Shown piece after piece: positions 36,606-48,100 of a stretch of DNA of 64,000 nucleotides. Both the position numbers and the translations under genes were made by a program. Below the pieces are notes generated by a model that worked only from the letters and a program-made list of their open reading frames with translations, searched no databases and was not told where the DNA came from. The number at the start of each line of letters is the position of its first letter. Positions within the stretch are counted from its first letter, which is position 1. Source of the DNA: Ascidia mentula (lineage: Eukaryota > Chordata > Ascidiacea > Phlebobranchia > Ascidiidae); contig OX387197.1 in assembly GCA_947561715.1 (NCBI GenBank), forward strand, positions 25,198,266-25,262,265, written 5' to 3'.

Positions 36606-37333
36606 CAGTGGTTCCCAAAGTGGGCGCCAGCGCCCCCCTGGGGGCGTTTGCAATCGTACGGGGAGCGCTGGAGACCAAACGGGCGATTGGGGGGCGCTAT
36701 AGGTAATAAATAGAAGATTGGTGACATGGCAAATTTTCTCTTATAGCGCAATTAAGTCAGTGTTTCCAAACCGTTGGTACGTGTACCACTAGTAGTACGC
36801 GACCGCATTTCTGGTGATACGTGAGCAGCTTTCCGTAATTTGCGGGTAGAGTTCGAATTTTAAAAATCGTAGCTGATTTTAAAATTTCTATAGTTCATCT
36901 CCTAGGTTACTTTGTAACACTCAATAATGTGCACACGACGAAATTCTTTTACCTCCAAGTGGTACGCAAGCACAAAAATGTTAGGAATCACTGGCCCAAA
37001 TGATTTAGTCCCAATCTTTGTATAATTTATGCTACTTCAAAACAGGCCTTTCTCGTACGTTGAAGTTATTGATTATGACGTCACAATCAACCAGCGCTAA
37101 ATAATTGCTGTTCGAAAATAAATGAGGATTTTCGGTGGTATGGTTACTTCTTTTAGAGTTTGATTATGAAATATTAGAAATTAGACGAAATTGGTGTCAA
37201 TCCACCGTCACCCATCGCATTAATTGACAAGCAACAAATAAATTCGTTATGTTTTTTGTCTGTTCTGTTGGGCGTTGTTAAATGATAAAGGTGTTTTGGG
37301 GGGCGGTGAAGAAAAAAAGTTTGAGAAATACTG
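36606..37333. mobile_element. hAT-type non-autonomous element with perfect 8-bp target duplication
   Basis: Begins CAGTGGTTCCCAAAGTGGGC and ends so that its reverse complement reads CAGTATTTCTCAAAC. Both sides carry gtgtaaat (36598-36605 and 37334-37341). A C-rich/G-rich subterminal block (gcgccagcgcccccc near the left end, ggggggcggtg near the right) supports the pairing. It is 728 bp with no transposase frame. The homologous site in unit 2 (about 44800-44820) lacks it. Confidence 0.9.
36758..36993. mobile_element. Second hAT-like element nested in the first
   Basis: Starts CAGTGTTTCCAAACCG and ends ttaggaatcactg (reverse complement cagtgattcctaa). Its interior has gtacgtgtaccac and agtggtacgc words shared with the element end at 54769. 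No matching 8-bp flanks were found, so boundaries are less certain. Confidence 0.5.
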
Positions 37334-37632
37334 GTGTAAATGATTTCAACTGTAAATACTATCACTCACATGGCGCAACGCTGCCCAGCACCCAATTCGT
37401 ATTTTGTTGTACAATGTTAACAGAAGGCCTGTTTATGATATCACTTGATCATTCTACATGAGTTAAGATTTATTGAATGAGATCCGGATAAACATATTGA
37501 AACACAAAAGGTGCCAAATACGAGCGCAATATTTTGGCATTTGATTAATTCTGTTTTGTGCCTAAAACCAGCATGAAATCTGTTAAAGCCGTGTTTCCGT
37601 CTCTACCACATACTATTTCCTACGCAACCTAG

Positions 37633-39241
37633 TTGAAGTTGAAACTACAGATCATGTTGATGATTTCTGTGTCAGTGAAAAAACGGAACCAAGGAACCGG
37701 TCGCAGGAGTCGTCCCTTAACCACAGGCAACTTGGGAGATATCTGCAAAGGTAATGTTCAATTTAAAAGTGATCGTTTGGTCAGCAAGTCATTGGGTTGT
37801 ATTCCAGTCGCTAATACAGTGTTGGTTTAAATCAAAAGACGGCAACCTTTGGTATGAATAGAGCCAATAATTTTTTTTTGCATTTAATCATACTTAGAGC
37901 AACTTCCTGAACGCACAAGAACCAAACTAACAGTCATTAAATGTTTTAGTGCACTCGGATACCGACAGGAACAACCAAGCGCACTATCAGATTTTAAATG
38001 TTTTTGTTTATAACATTTTTTTCCCCAAAGCTTGCCATAATTTTGGAGCCACAAAGGAGGAACTAAGAGCCACATGTGGCTCCGGAGCCATCAGTTGCCG
38101 ACATCTGGTCTGAGTAACGATTGCGAACAAGTAACTGGAAGAGAGTTGGGACTGTTGGTGATTACATACAGATTTGCTTCAAACGAATTAAAACATTAAA
38201 GGTCAGTAAAAGTATTACGTTTTTTGGCCCATCTCTGTGACAAAGAAATGCGTTGCAATATCTCACTTACAATCGCTGTTGGAGGCGTATGTGCTATCGG
38301 ACGCGGGCACCAACGTCATTGTAAAGAAATCAGCACTCCACATACTTCTCTGCATATCTACTACCAGATAGGTAATTTCTAAATAAAACAAAATCTTGCT
38401 TATTGACTAACAGAAGTAAAATAACCAACAATAAGAAGTACATCCGTAGGTTAATTAAATTGCCTTTTCACCACGCGAGTACGTTTGTGTGTCAAACAAC
38501 ACCGATATGTTTTTATTTTTCTAATTGTTACTAAGTTTTGCTAAAAGAGAGCGCTTACTTCTTAAAAATGGAGTAAGTGTGGAATCTTCAGATATGAGAA
38601 GAATCACATTCACGTCACTGTCATTTGTTCCTCGAGCATAGTGGTATGTGACGGAGCAGTCTAGTATTTGCCCAAAATTAAAGCCACCGCATCGATATTG
38701 CACCGCTGCAGACAAAGGTATCACAGGAAAGCACAACTTCACAACTTGGTGGGGTCCTAAATGTGTTCATTCATTGGTTTATTTTTGCCCAAACACGAAA
38801 ATAAATATTTCGGTAATTAAAAGAGATAGGGAATGTGAGAGTGTTGGCAGGGAGACGCTGGAGTAACCTTCAGGATTTTGGTGCCAAGCGTCACCCTTGG
38901 TCCAATTATTTAAACAACACAAGATGAAAAAAACACATAAAGATGAATACGAAAATTGCACAAAAAAGAAAATGTCAAGACGATGAAAATTAAATGGTCG
39001 GTCTTAAAGGAAAACCTAGGAACAAAAGCACAAACTTGACAAAAGCAGGGCACACAACTATTTTCATCCCATTGTAAAGATATTTTTTATTTTGAAATAT
39101 GGAACTTACATCAGCTTTATAATCTGACTGTCCGAATTCCATGCAATATTATCTTGTTGTGGAGAATTATTAAAACAAGAATCAGAATGTTGGTGATTGG
39201 CATGCTGAGAATCTACAGATGAAGGAAGCCAATCTCCGACC
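37633..39241 (-). pseudogene. Broken copy of the last four exons of the trefoil-sushi mosaic gene
   Basis: Unit 1 counterpart of mosaic exons 11-14: 39241-39110, about 38707-38559, 38378-38271 and 37742-37633. The exon 11 copy is 132 nt instead of 136, which breaks the frame. The exon 12 copy has lost the acceptor and the first codons present at 46244. The exon 14 copy has an early in-frame TAA after VACG. The exon 13 copy remains open (MQRSMWSADFFTMTLV). The first ten exons were never included in the duplication, so the segment has no start and is almost certainly dead. Confidence 0.8.
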
Positions 39242-41313
39242 CTGTTTTAGTAAAAATAAAAAATTTGTTTTTTCTTTTTAATCGCAGAATCTACAATCCA
39301 CGATTTATTTTCTTTCAACATTGTTTGGTGCGGACTGCAGTCTTGGAACTGCAGAGCAACAGCAATTACTGCACGAATTGGTTCTTTCCTGGCATGAAAT
39401 GTTAGTATCTTCCTGAATTACGTCAGAATATCGTTCGGTTCGCAGGCACAACTGCCAAGCTGTATCAGCCACTTTTCCCCAACAAGTGCCAGGCTGCAAT
39501 ACCTGCAAACTTAATGATCTCGATACGATAGCTGTGATCGCCAAGTAAAGACCAACGCGATGGCGCGATCCCGCCTTATCATGCGAAAGTATTTAACACT
39601 TCCCCGTTACATCGGAATGTTCAGAATTGCCCTGACACACGAACATGTTACGATTGCAGTAACCACAGCAGCCTCGATAAACACTTTATTGTTCTGCTTT
39701 GACACCTTGCCAAATTCCTAACTTGCTGTTTCATAATCACATTTCCATCCTATGCCACAATATACGTTTGGCAAATAGCATTTCTTTCAGCTTTATTTTG
39801 TTGTTTGATTTTAAGTTTAGCATTACTCTTCTGCCAAAATTATTTCAAACACTAAGTACATACTGTATACTAGACCGGAAAATATATTCACATAATAATA
39901 ATATGTTTGCTCATAATTCTTTAGCGAATAAATACACAGAGGCAATAAACGTATGGCCAAAACGCATTTAATCAGTATTTTCGGACCATGGACGCAGCAG
40001 TTAATCCTGATTTACACACAAACACAAGTAGTCCTGGCCTGCATTACACTGACTGATGTCTCACGAACGGCGTACTTAAAACATTTTAATAATTTAGCTC
40101 GGGGCTAAAGTATTTCGCCGTTATTGAGAAACGCTTCGGTTACACGCAATAAAATTGCTCAGAATTATCGAAGTTGCAATGACAACAGGTGGCTATATCT
40201 TTTCCAACGTCAGCACGTGCGTCATATACAGACTTCTTCACCCTAAATTGACTGCGTGTTATTTTATTAGATTTTATTGACGTCTATGGTCTGCAATCTT
40301 TGATTTCTGTGATCTTGTAATTATGAATAGTCGGAATCAGAACGAGTACGTCATGAAAACTTGCAGAATCCAAATGCAATGACGTGATAGTGCAAGCTCG
40401 GATACTATTGCGGGCGCTAAACCGATAGTTTTTGTGAAAGACAGGTTGATGATGATCAACAGCATTAAACCTGAAGTCGTATTGAAATGTTTCGACAAAA
40501 CATTTGCCAAAATACTTCCATTTTGAAGAAGCAAATTAGCTATAATGATCTGTGAGCTGCAGACATTGTACACTGTATTAATCTACCTTGACTTCCGATT
40601 GAATCGACAACAGCTTACGTTCAGGCAAAGAGGTTGAACTTTTTTATCTAAACGAACACAGACAGGGGTGGGGCAAGATGGTGTTTTCGGAAATGGTTTA
40701 GAACGAGCATTTTCTATCGACAAACCTTAATTTACTTTATAGGCAAGACATGCAAGTCTAGCCTAATTAGGCAACAACAATATGTTTACCTTGGAAAAGT
40801 GACAAAAACATTTTTGTTTGGAGTTTTGTAAACTTAAAGTCCACAAATGTTGATGGCCATGGATTAATAAATGATTTACATAGAAAATATGGAACTCCAC
40901 ATACGATGTTTACGTTGTTGGTTCATGTACAGTTTATTAAGTAATATGACCCAACAAACACGATTAACCAGCAGTAGTCAAGCCAAACATACGTCTTTGA
41001 TTGAATAAATTGGTAAAACCTATCAATACATCACTAAGCTATGAGTTAAAAACAGCAAAGTTGTATAATGTCGAGAAATCGTTTCAAACGGTATAAGGTT
41101 GATTTTTTAGAAATTATCAACAAATTTAGCTGTTCGGCACGGCATATTATCACCCTGGTGAAGTTACGTGTGAAAATGTAAATCGTATGATCAGTACATC
41201 ACATACTAAACGACTAATAATAAGATAAAGTGAAAATACAGAAAAACATTTACATGGTGAGATTTGTACAATAGGCCCAAGCCATGTAGCCGTCTAATGC
41301 CTACATGCAAGAA
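39242..41313. other. Duplication junction and 3' flank of gene C
   Basis: The junction between unit 1 and unit 2 lies at about 39260-39268, where mosaic intron 10 sequence runs straight into the unit's other end. The rest matches 31380-33656. No gene seen. Confidence 0.5.
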
Positions 41314-44190
41314 CTATTTGGGAGTTTCGATGTTGAGGTCACCATTGTTGGCTAGATCATGTTCCTCCATTGTACAGCCCAACAACTCCATGCGGACGGC
41401 AGCGTGCTTCTCCCAGCTGTACGGATAGAAGCGAAAGTACTGGGATTGTATGACGGGGTCGAACGTATTCCTCACTACTGAGTCATCATCGTAGTTTCCT
41501 CCAAATATCTGCAAATAAAAAGGCGTTTACGCAAATAACAGACGAAGTTGGTGGTGGCAAACAACAGTCAACGGTGTTAATATTTTATTTAAAACTTTTT
41601 TGGAAGTCTTGGCCTGACCATTTGGTCAGGAAAGTCGTCTAGAAGAGTCACACCAAGCTGCACTGATGAGACCTACTAGATCGAAACAATGACCATCTGC
41701 CTACAGCTTTTTTTTTGTTAAAACAGAATGAAAATCTTCAGTTGATTACTTAAATAGAATAGAGAAGCCAAAGCTAAAAGCTACCCATTCCTAAACAGAC
41801 TAAAGCTAAAAACATAAGTATGACTGCTTGTTGGTGTCAAACCTCATGCACATCTCCGTTGTATTGGAAATGGAAGTTGATCCCATCCTTGCTAAAAGCG
41901 ACCCGGAATTTGGTGACGTACTGATCACGTGTCCACCGACTCACTCCTTGGGTGAGAATCCCGGTAATGGCCATCGGTCGGCCGAGATCAATCTATGTAC
42001 AGAGTTGTAGAAGTAAAAGAATTTAAAAAAAATCTTTGTCACCAACAATTTAAGCGTGAACAAGTGGCACAATCACGTTTTTCAACGTTGCTCTGAAATT
42101 TATTTTCGGGCTGTATTGCACAATTCGCATAAGGACAGAACATGTACAGAGCTTGCAGAATGTTAATTAAAACTTTGCCAATGCGTGTTATAATATTGCA
42201 GGCATTTACTAAACGTGTTTGCGGTAAAACTATAACTGTAACAAGCTATTTAGAGCTTTTGCTACACTTTTGTTTGTTTTTTGGTATTCAAGGTAATGTT
42301 TCGTAAGACTGAATTGCGGTGAAGGCTTTTTATGAGGATTACATTGTTACACAAAACACGCATATGTCGGTTTACCTGCAGATACTGTTGAATGTCTTCG
42401 TGGGCCGGAATCCAGGCGTTAATAAATCCTTGTTGGTTGAGTCTTGCAAGTTCAGGACTCCATATTCTGCCCCATGCAATTTTGTAGGCTGAACTGGCAC
42501 TGATTTGTCGGTCAGAAATCGTCCCGTTTTCCATCCCGAGGGGTTTTGAACACTTGTTTGTTTCGCCTGTGAAATATTTGGGTTCATCACCTCTGTTTTA
42601 ATTGTTCGCAGACAGTTCTGAAGCTAATAACATCGATGCAAATATCATGAAGATGTAAAATATACTTTGCCAAAAGTCTGTCAAAAAACACGTATTTTAA
42701 ATTTGTATTTTTTTAATGGATGTTTTAATGAAACAATTGCTTGCCCCTTGATGGACACATCATGCACAATCAATTACTGTTTGTTGGCAGCAGTAATGTT
42801 GGAAACGTTTGCAGCACCACAATGTTAACCAGCAGTAAATTTCTAGCTTTGAAATTGCTCCTGATTAGTGTAGTTTGTATGCCCTTAAACGAACATCCCG
42901 CCGCATTGAAAAGCGAGAAAGTTTAGATGTTTTTGAAATAATTTAAAGGATGCGGAAAAATCAAAGTGATTTATTCATTCCAACTCACCCAAGTAACAAA
43001 AACCATCATAACGCTCCCTGAAGCTACACAGATGAACTCCTGGGCTGTCATTGCATTCGGGGTGGGAAATATTCATCGGAAAGCGCGCTGTTTTGTCCGC
43101 GATCCACCCACATGCGCAGTGCGACACCCTGCGTTAAATATAAATAGGGTTGTAATGTGGTGAATAAAACATCGGCAACAATCAATATGTTTTTAATCAC
43201 GAGTAGTTTTATTGTTCTTGTTTTCTGACACAACATTGTATTTTTATTTACTGATGTACTAACTTGGCCAGAGACCGGATTTTAACAAAATAAAATTTTA
43301 ACAATATCTACCACTACAATATAAGTTACTTGGCAGCAATAGCAACACAAAGTTGAAATGATTATCGGGATTGGTATACATGGATTAAATTGGCAAGACA
43401 GGATCGAAATAGAAAAAGGTTATAATAAGTGAAACAAAACGTAAGAGCAAGTCACCGGCGCAAATGCCAAAGGAAACAAATATATTCCTAAATAATTTGT
43501 GGAAAGATATTTATTTATATCAGCGTCTTGCGTTATCAAACCCACCCATTTCTACTTGCATCGAGTAAGTCCCCATATGTCGCTAGAGAGCCACCCATCT
43601 CCGAGCATAGACTTTGTGCTTGTTCGTAGGTGAGGCTGTAAGTGCTCGAACCGTTAATTGGCACAACTGCAAGAAAAGTAATTTGTTGCTTAGTGTGGCA
43701 ATTCCTCGGAAAGGCAGCGTAGTTTTTTGCAAAGAATCGGTCACATTGCATTGATTAGCTTATATACAAGCACGCGACACCAATACTGGCTCCACTATAT
43801 AAAATTATACAACACTTAGATAGATATGTGACGCATTGTTTAAACTGTCTCTGTTACTTCATAACATCAGCTACACACAAAATGCTACACTTATTTAGTT
43901 TCATCCTGTTACGTTCAGAGAAATTTTGCATTGATATTACATTACAAGCATGAGTACGAAGCAATATTTTCCAAACGAGAAACGGTTGATCCATAAGCAG
44001 AATGCAATGTACATAGACAACATATGCAAATTTTGCCTCAGGAGTATTTCAGCTGCAAGGCTTTTGAACTTCGCTTCAGCATTACGTTAATACTCTGTTT
44101 ATTAAAAGTTTAAAATTTTTTACCTTTGCCAAAAGTTGGAACAGCCAGAAGTGACAGAAGCAATACTGCTGCTACACAACTGTAAATCAT
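41314..44190 (-). CDS. Secreted Link plus F5/8-type C (discoidin) protein C
   Basis: Exons 44190-44124, 43666-43546, 43128-42989, 42566-42376, 41992-41843, 41508-41314; 287 residues. Signal peptide MIYSCVAAVLLLSLLAVP; Link module with YSLTYEQAQSLCSEMGGSLA and HCACGWIADKTARFPM; complete F5/8 C domain with NKCSKPLGMENG, NAWIPAHEDIQQYLQ, LGRPMAITGILTQGVSRW, FRFYPYSWEK and RMELLGC. All exon lengths except the last match gene A, and all but exon 4 match gene B. Exon phases 1-2-1-0-0 recur in all three genes. Direct sister of gene B by the 7.5-7.9 kb duplication, and full-length where B has lost 11 residues. Confidence 0.85.
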
Positions 44191-45141
44191 TTTGTGTTTT
44201 CTCAATATAAAACCTGCATACAAGAAAGAGATAAAAATTCACGCTTTTCAAGCAAAATCATCAGTCTCGTACGACTGTGCTGCAAAATTAAACCTCCTGG
44301 TTTATCTCGCTTTACTCCAGATTGTAACAACCCAGATAAGCATTCAACCGTCAATACAAATAAAACAGAAAAACGCAATGTTGGTGTTTTTAGATAACAA
44401 CAACTGCTTCTTCTGTCGCTCTTAACAAACTGAAACGGTTTACACCCAAACCCAGCAGACAAACTGTTTTAATACTTGTTTATGTCGAAATACTTTTTCG
44501 CAGGTGTTTTCCAACCTTGGAAATCAACAACTTCCTGAATTGCGTCATAATCGCCGTCGCGCGCTGACGCGTAACGTTTGCAGAGAACAACAACAAGCTC
44601 CCCAGTAATCGTTACAATCGGTTTGTGCAATGCACGCGCATGCCTGTTCAATATCATAAATCACGACCATGCGTAAAATAGTAATGCGTCGAGGGTGTGA
44701 CGTCATAGCAAACTCACATAAACTCTTCGATTTTGCAACGAAGTGATTTTTAAATAGCCCTGGTATAGTTTATCAACCGACAAAGTCAGTTTGTTATGGG
44801 TGTTCAAACCAGTAAATAATTTCAACTGTAAATACTGCACTTATCACTGATATGGCACAACCCAATGCGTATTTTGGTTTTCAATGTTAACAAAAGGCCA
44901 ATTGCCTTGGATTTTGTTATCCGTATTAGTGGAAATCTTAATTAAAGCCTGTTTATGAGATCACTGGATCATTGTACATGGGTTAAGATTTATTGAATGA
45001 GATCCGGATAAACATATTGAAACACAAAAGGTGCACATATGAACGCAATATTTTGGTATAATTCTGTTTTGTACTTGAAACCAGCATGAAATCTGTTAAA
45101 GCCGTGTTTCCGTCTCTACCACATACTATTTCCTACGCAAC
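44191..45141. other. Upstream region of gene C and 3' flank of the mosaic gene
   Basis: Homologous to 35968-37632 without the hAT element. At the equivalent of the hAT site it reads gggtgttcaaaccagtaaat, with about 10 extra bases relative to a clean empty site. No gene seen. Confidence 0.45.
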
Positions 45142-48100
45142 TTAGTTGAAGTTGAAATTAGAGATCATGTCAATGATTTCTTTGTCAGTAAAATCGGCAA
45201 CGGAACCGAGGAACCGGCCGCAAGATGTCGTCCCTTGACCGCAGGCAACTTGGGAGAGATCTGCAAAAGTAATGTTCAATTTAAAAGTGATCGTTTGGTC
45301 AGCAAGTCATTGGGTTGTATTCCAGTCGCTAATACAGTGCTGGTTTAAATCAAAAGTCGGCAACCTTTGGTTTGACAACAGCCAATTACACTTTTTTGGG
45401 CATTTAAACATAAGTAGAGCAACTTCTGGACGCACAATAAGAACCAAACTAACAGTCACTAAATGTTTTAGTGCACTCATGATACCGACATGCACAACCA
45501 AGCACACTATCAAGTTTTAAATGTTTTGTTCATATCATTTTTTCCCCAAAGCTTGCCGTAATTTTGGAGCCACAAAAGAGGGTCTTAAAGCCACATGTGG
45601 CTCCGGGGCCATCAGTTGCCTGAACATCTGGTCTGAGTAACGATTGCGAATAAGTAACAGGCAGAGCGCTGGGATTGTTGGTGATTACATACTGTTTTGC
45701 TTTAAACGAATTAAAACATTAAAGGCCAGTAAAAAGATAAAGTTTTTTTGGCCCATCTCTGTGACAAAGAAATGCGTTGCAATATTTCACTTACAATCGC
45801 TGTTGGAGGCGTATGTGCTATCGGACGCGGTCACCAACGTCATTGTAAAGAAATCAGCATTCCACATACTTCTCTGCATATCTACTACCAGATAGGTAAT
45901 TTCTGAATAAAACAAAATCTTGCTTATTGACTAACAGAAGTAAAATAACCAACAATAAGAAGTACATCCTTAGGTTAATTAAATTGCCTTTTTACCACGC
46001 GAGTACGTTTGCGTGTCAAACAACACCGATATGTTTTTACTTTTCTAATTGTTACTTTTCCAAGTTTTGCTAAAAGAGAGCGCTTACGTTTAACAACTGG
46101 AAGAAGTGTGGAAATATCTTGAGCTATGAGAAGAATCACATTCACGTCACTGTCATTTGTTCCTCGAGCATAGTGGTATGTGACGGTACAGTCTAGTACG
46201 TGCATGAGATTAAAGACACCGCATTGATATTGTACAGCTGCAATCTGTGAACAAAGGTAAAAGCAAAAACTTCACAAACTGGTGGGGTCCTGAATTTATT
46301 CATTCACTGGTTTATTTTTGCCCAAACACGAAAATAAATATTTCGGTAATTAAAAGAGATAGGGAATGTGAGAGTGTTGGCAGGGAGACGCTGGAGTAAC
46401 CTTCAGGTTTCACCCAAACGTCACCCTTGGTCTAATTATTTAAACAACACAAGATAAAAAGAATACATAAAGATGAATACGAAAATTGCACAAAAAGGAA
46501 ATGTCAAGACGATGAAAATTAAATGGTCGGTCTTAAAAGGAAACCTAGGAACAAAAGCACAAACTTGAGAAAAGCAGTGCATACAACTATTTTCATCCAA
46601 TTGTAAAGGTATTTTTTATTTTGAAATGTATAACTTACAGCAGCATTATAATCTGACTGTCCGAATTCCATTGCAATATTATCTTGTCCTGGAGTATGTG
46701 TGTTGATACAAGAACCAGAATGTTGGTGAATAGCATACTGAGAATCTACAGCTGAAGAAAGCCAATCTCCGACCCTGTTTTAGTAAAAATCAAAAATTTA
46801 TATCTTATTCTTTGGTATATTTTTTTCCTTATGACAACATTGGACTGATGTTCAACAATGCAGCTATATTAAAGAACAGTTTGAAAGCCAACACTATTTG
46901 TACTTAAGTTTGGAAATGTTACTTTTAAACATGTTCAACATATTAAAGCACTTCAGTTATTGACTTGCAACCAGTTGTGCACACAATGTTTCCACCTATG
47001 GGGCGCTGTTACTACTGTCTGCAGCTTAAGTAAAACATACTAACTCTGAAAAAAAAACACTGCGCTGAATGAGAATAATTTTGTTAAGTGACACAAATGT
47101 TTATGAACCAATAGTGGGTCCAGTTGATAAGATCCAATGAACCAGATTAGGCCAGAGGCTGTATTTCACCATATCTAGTCTATACATTTTTTGCACCTGG
47201 AAGCCAAGTCCAGTTGGCGGAAGAAGTTGGGGAAGTTGGTTTCATTAACAAACCCTCCCTGTGTAAATGGTGAAACAACCAAAAACTCTAGTTCCTTTGC
47301 ATTGCAGTCATCAACATATCTGTTTCCATCAAATATGTACAGGAACTTGGCTTGAATAATAAAATACAACATGTGTAAGACATAAAGGCAACCAATTTAT
47401 ATTTAATAACATTGGCCTCCCTGAATTATTAACAGAAACAAAGCAATTGTTGTACAAACTTTATAAAATATAATTGATAGAGTAAAAGTAACACTAAATA
47501 AAGGGTTATTTATAAACACCTAATTAATTCAGCTTGTTTCTATGTTTTTCAGCGAAAATTGTTGCTTTCTTTTCATGTGAGATATATGGTTACCTGACAA
47601 GCATTTAACCAATGTGACACTTTGATATTGCCATATGCCACCTTCGATGCATGTATTGGTATCATCAGTTCCATTTTTAAGGAATCCATTGTTGCAGTTG
47701 TAATTGACAACAGTGCCCAAATTGCGATGTAGGTCATTTGTAACAGCGTAATATCCATCTTGCAAAACAGGTGGTGGACCACATCCTATAATAAAAAAAA
47801 TGAGTGTTTCCCCAAATGGTTGTATGATAGAAAGGTTTGCATCTGGTACAACCATAGGAGTGGGACAAACTATACAATAAAAAATTTGAAAGCTTGACCA
47901 AAACATGAGAAAAAAGAAAAATGTTCTAATACTTTACCAATGTGATAGCACTGAGGGTTTTCAGTCCACACTCCAGTACTTTGACAAGTTATTGAAGCAC
48001 TTCCTACCAAGGTATAACCAGTGGCACATACATATGTTACTACGGGATTTACTGCTGATGAGTAAGGTCCAGTAGAGGGTGTAACACTTTGCACATTGCT

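Larger units (their letters stand above)
31355..39265. repeat. Tandem segmental duplication, unit 1
   Basis: About 7.9 kb that recurs as 39266-46798. The unit begins near the T-rich run before atcgcagattctacaatcca and ends near the acceptor-proximal sequence cgaccctgttttagtaaaaa of mosaic exon 11. It holds gene B and the broken mosaic tail. Similarity is high in many non-coding stretches, for example 32170-32400 against 40070-40310. Confidence 0.85.
39266..46798. repeat. Tandem segmental duplication, unit 2
   Basis: Direct repeat partner of 31355-39265, about 7.5 kb, containing gene C and the intact mosaic exons 11-14. It lacks the 728-bp hAT element and about 220 bp near 40800, but has an extra roughly 50 bp near 44895-44945. 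Beyond 46798 similarity to unit 1 ends. Confidence 0.85.
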
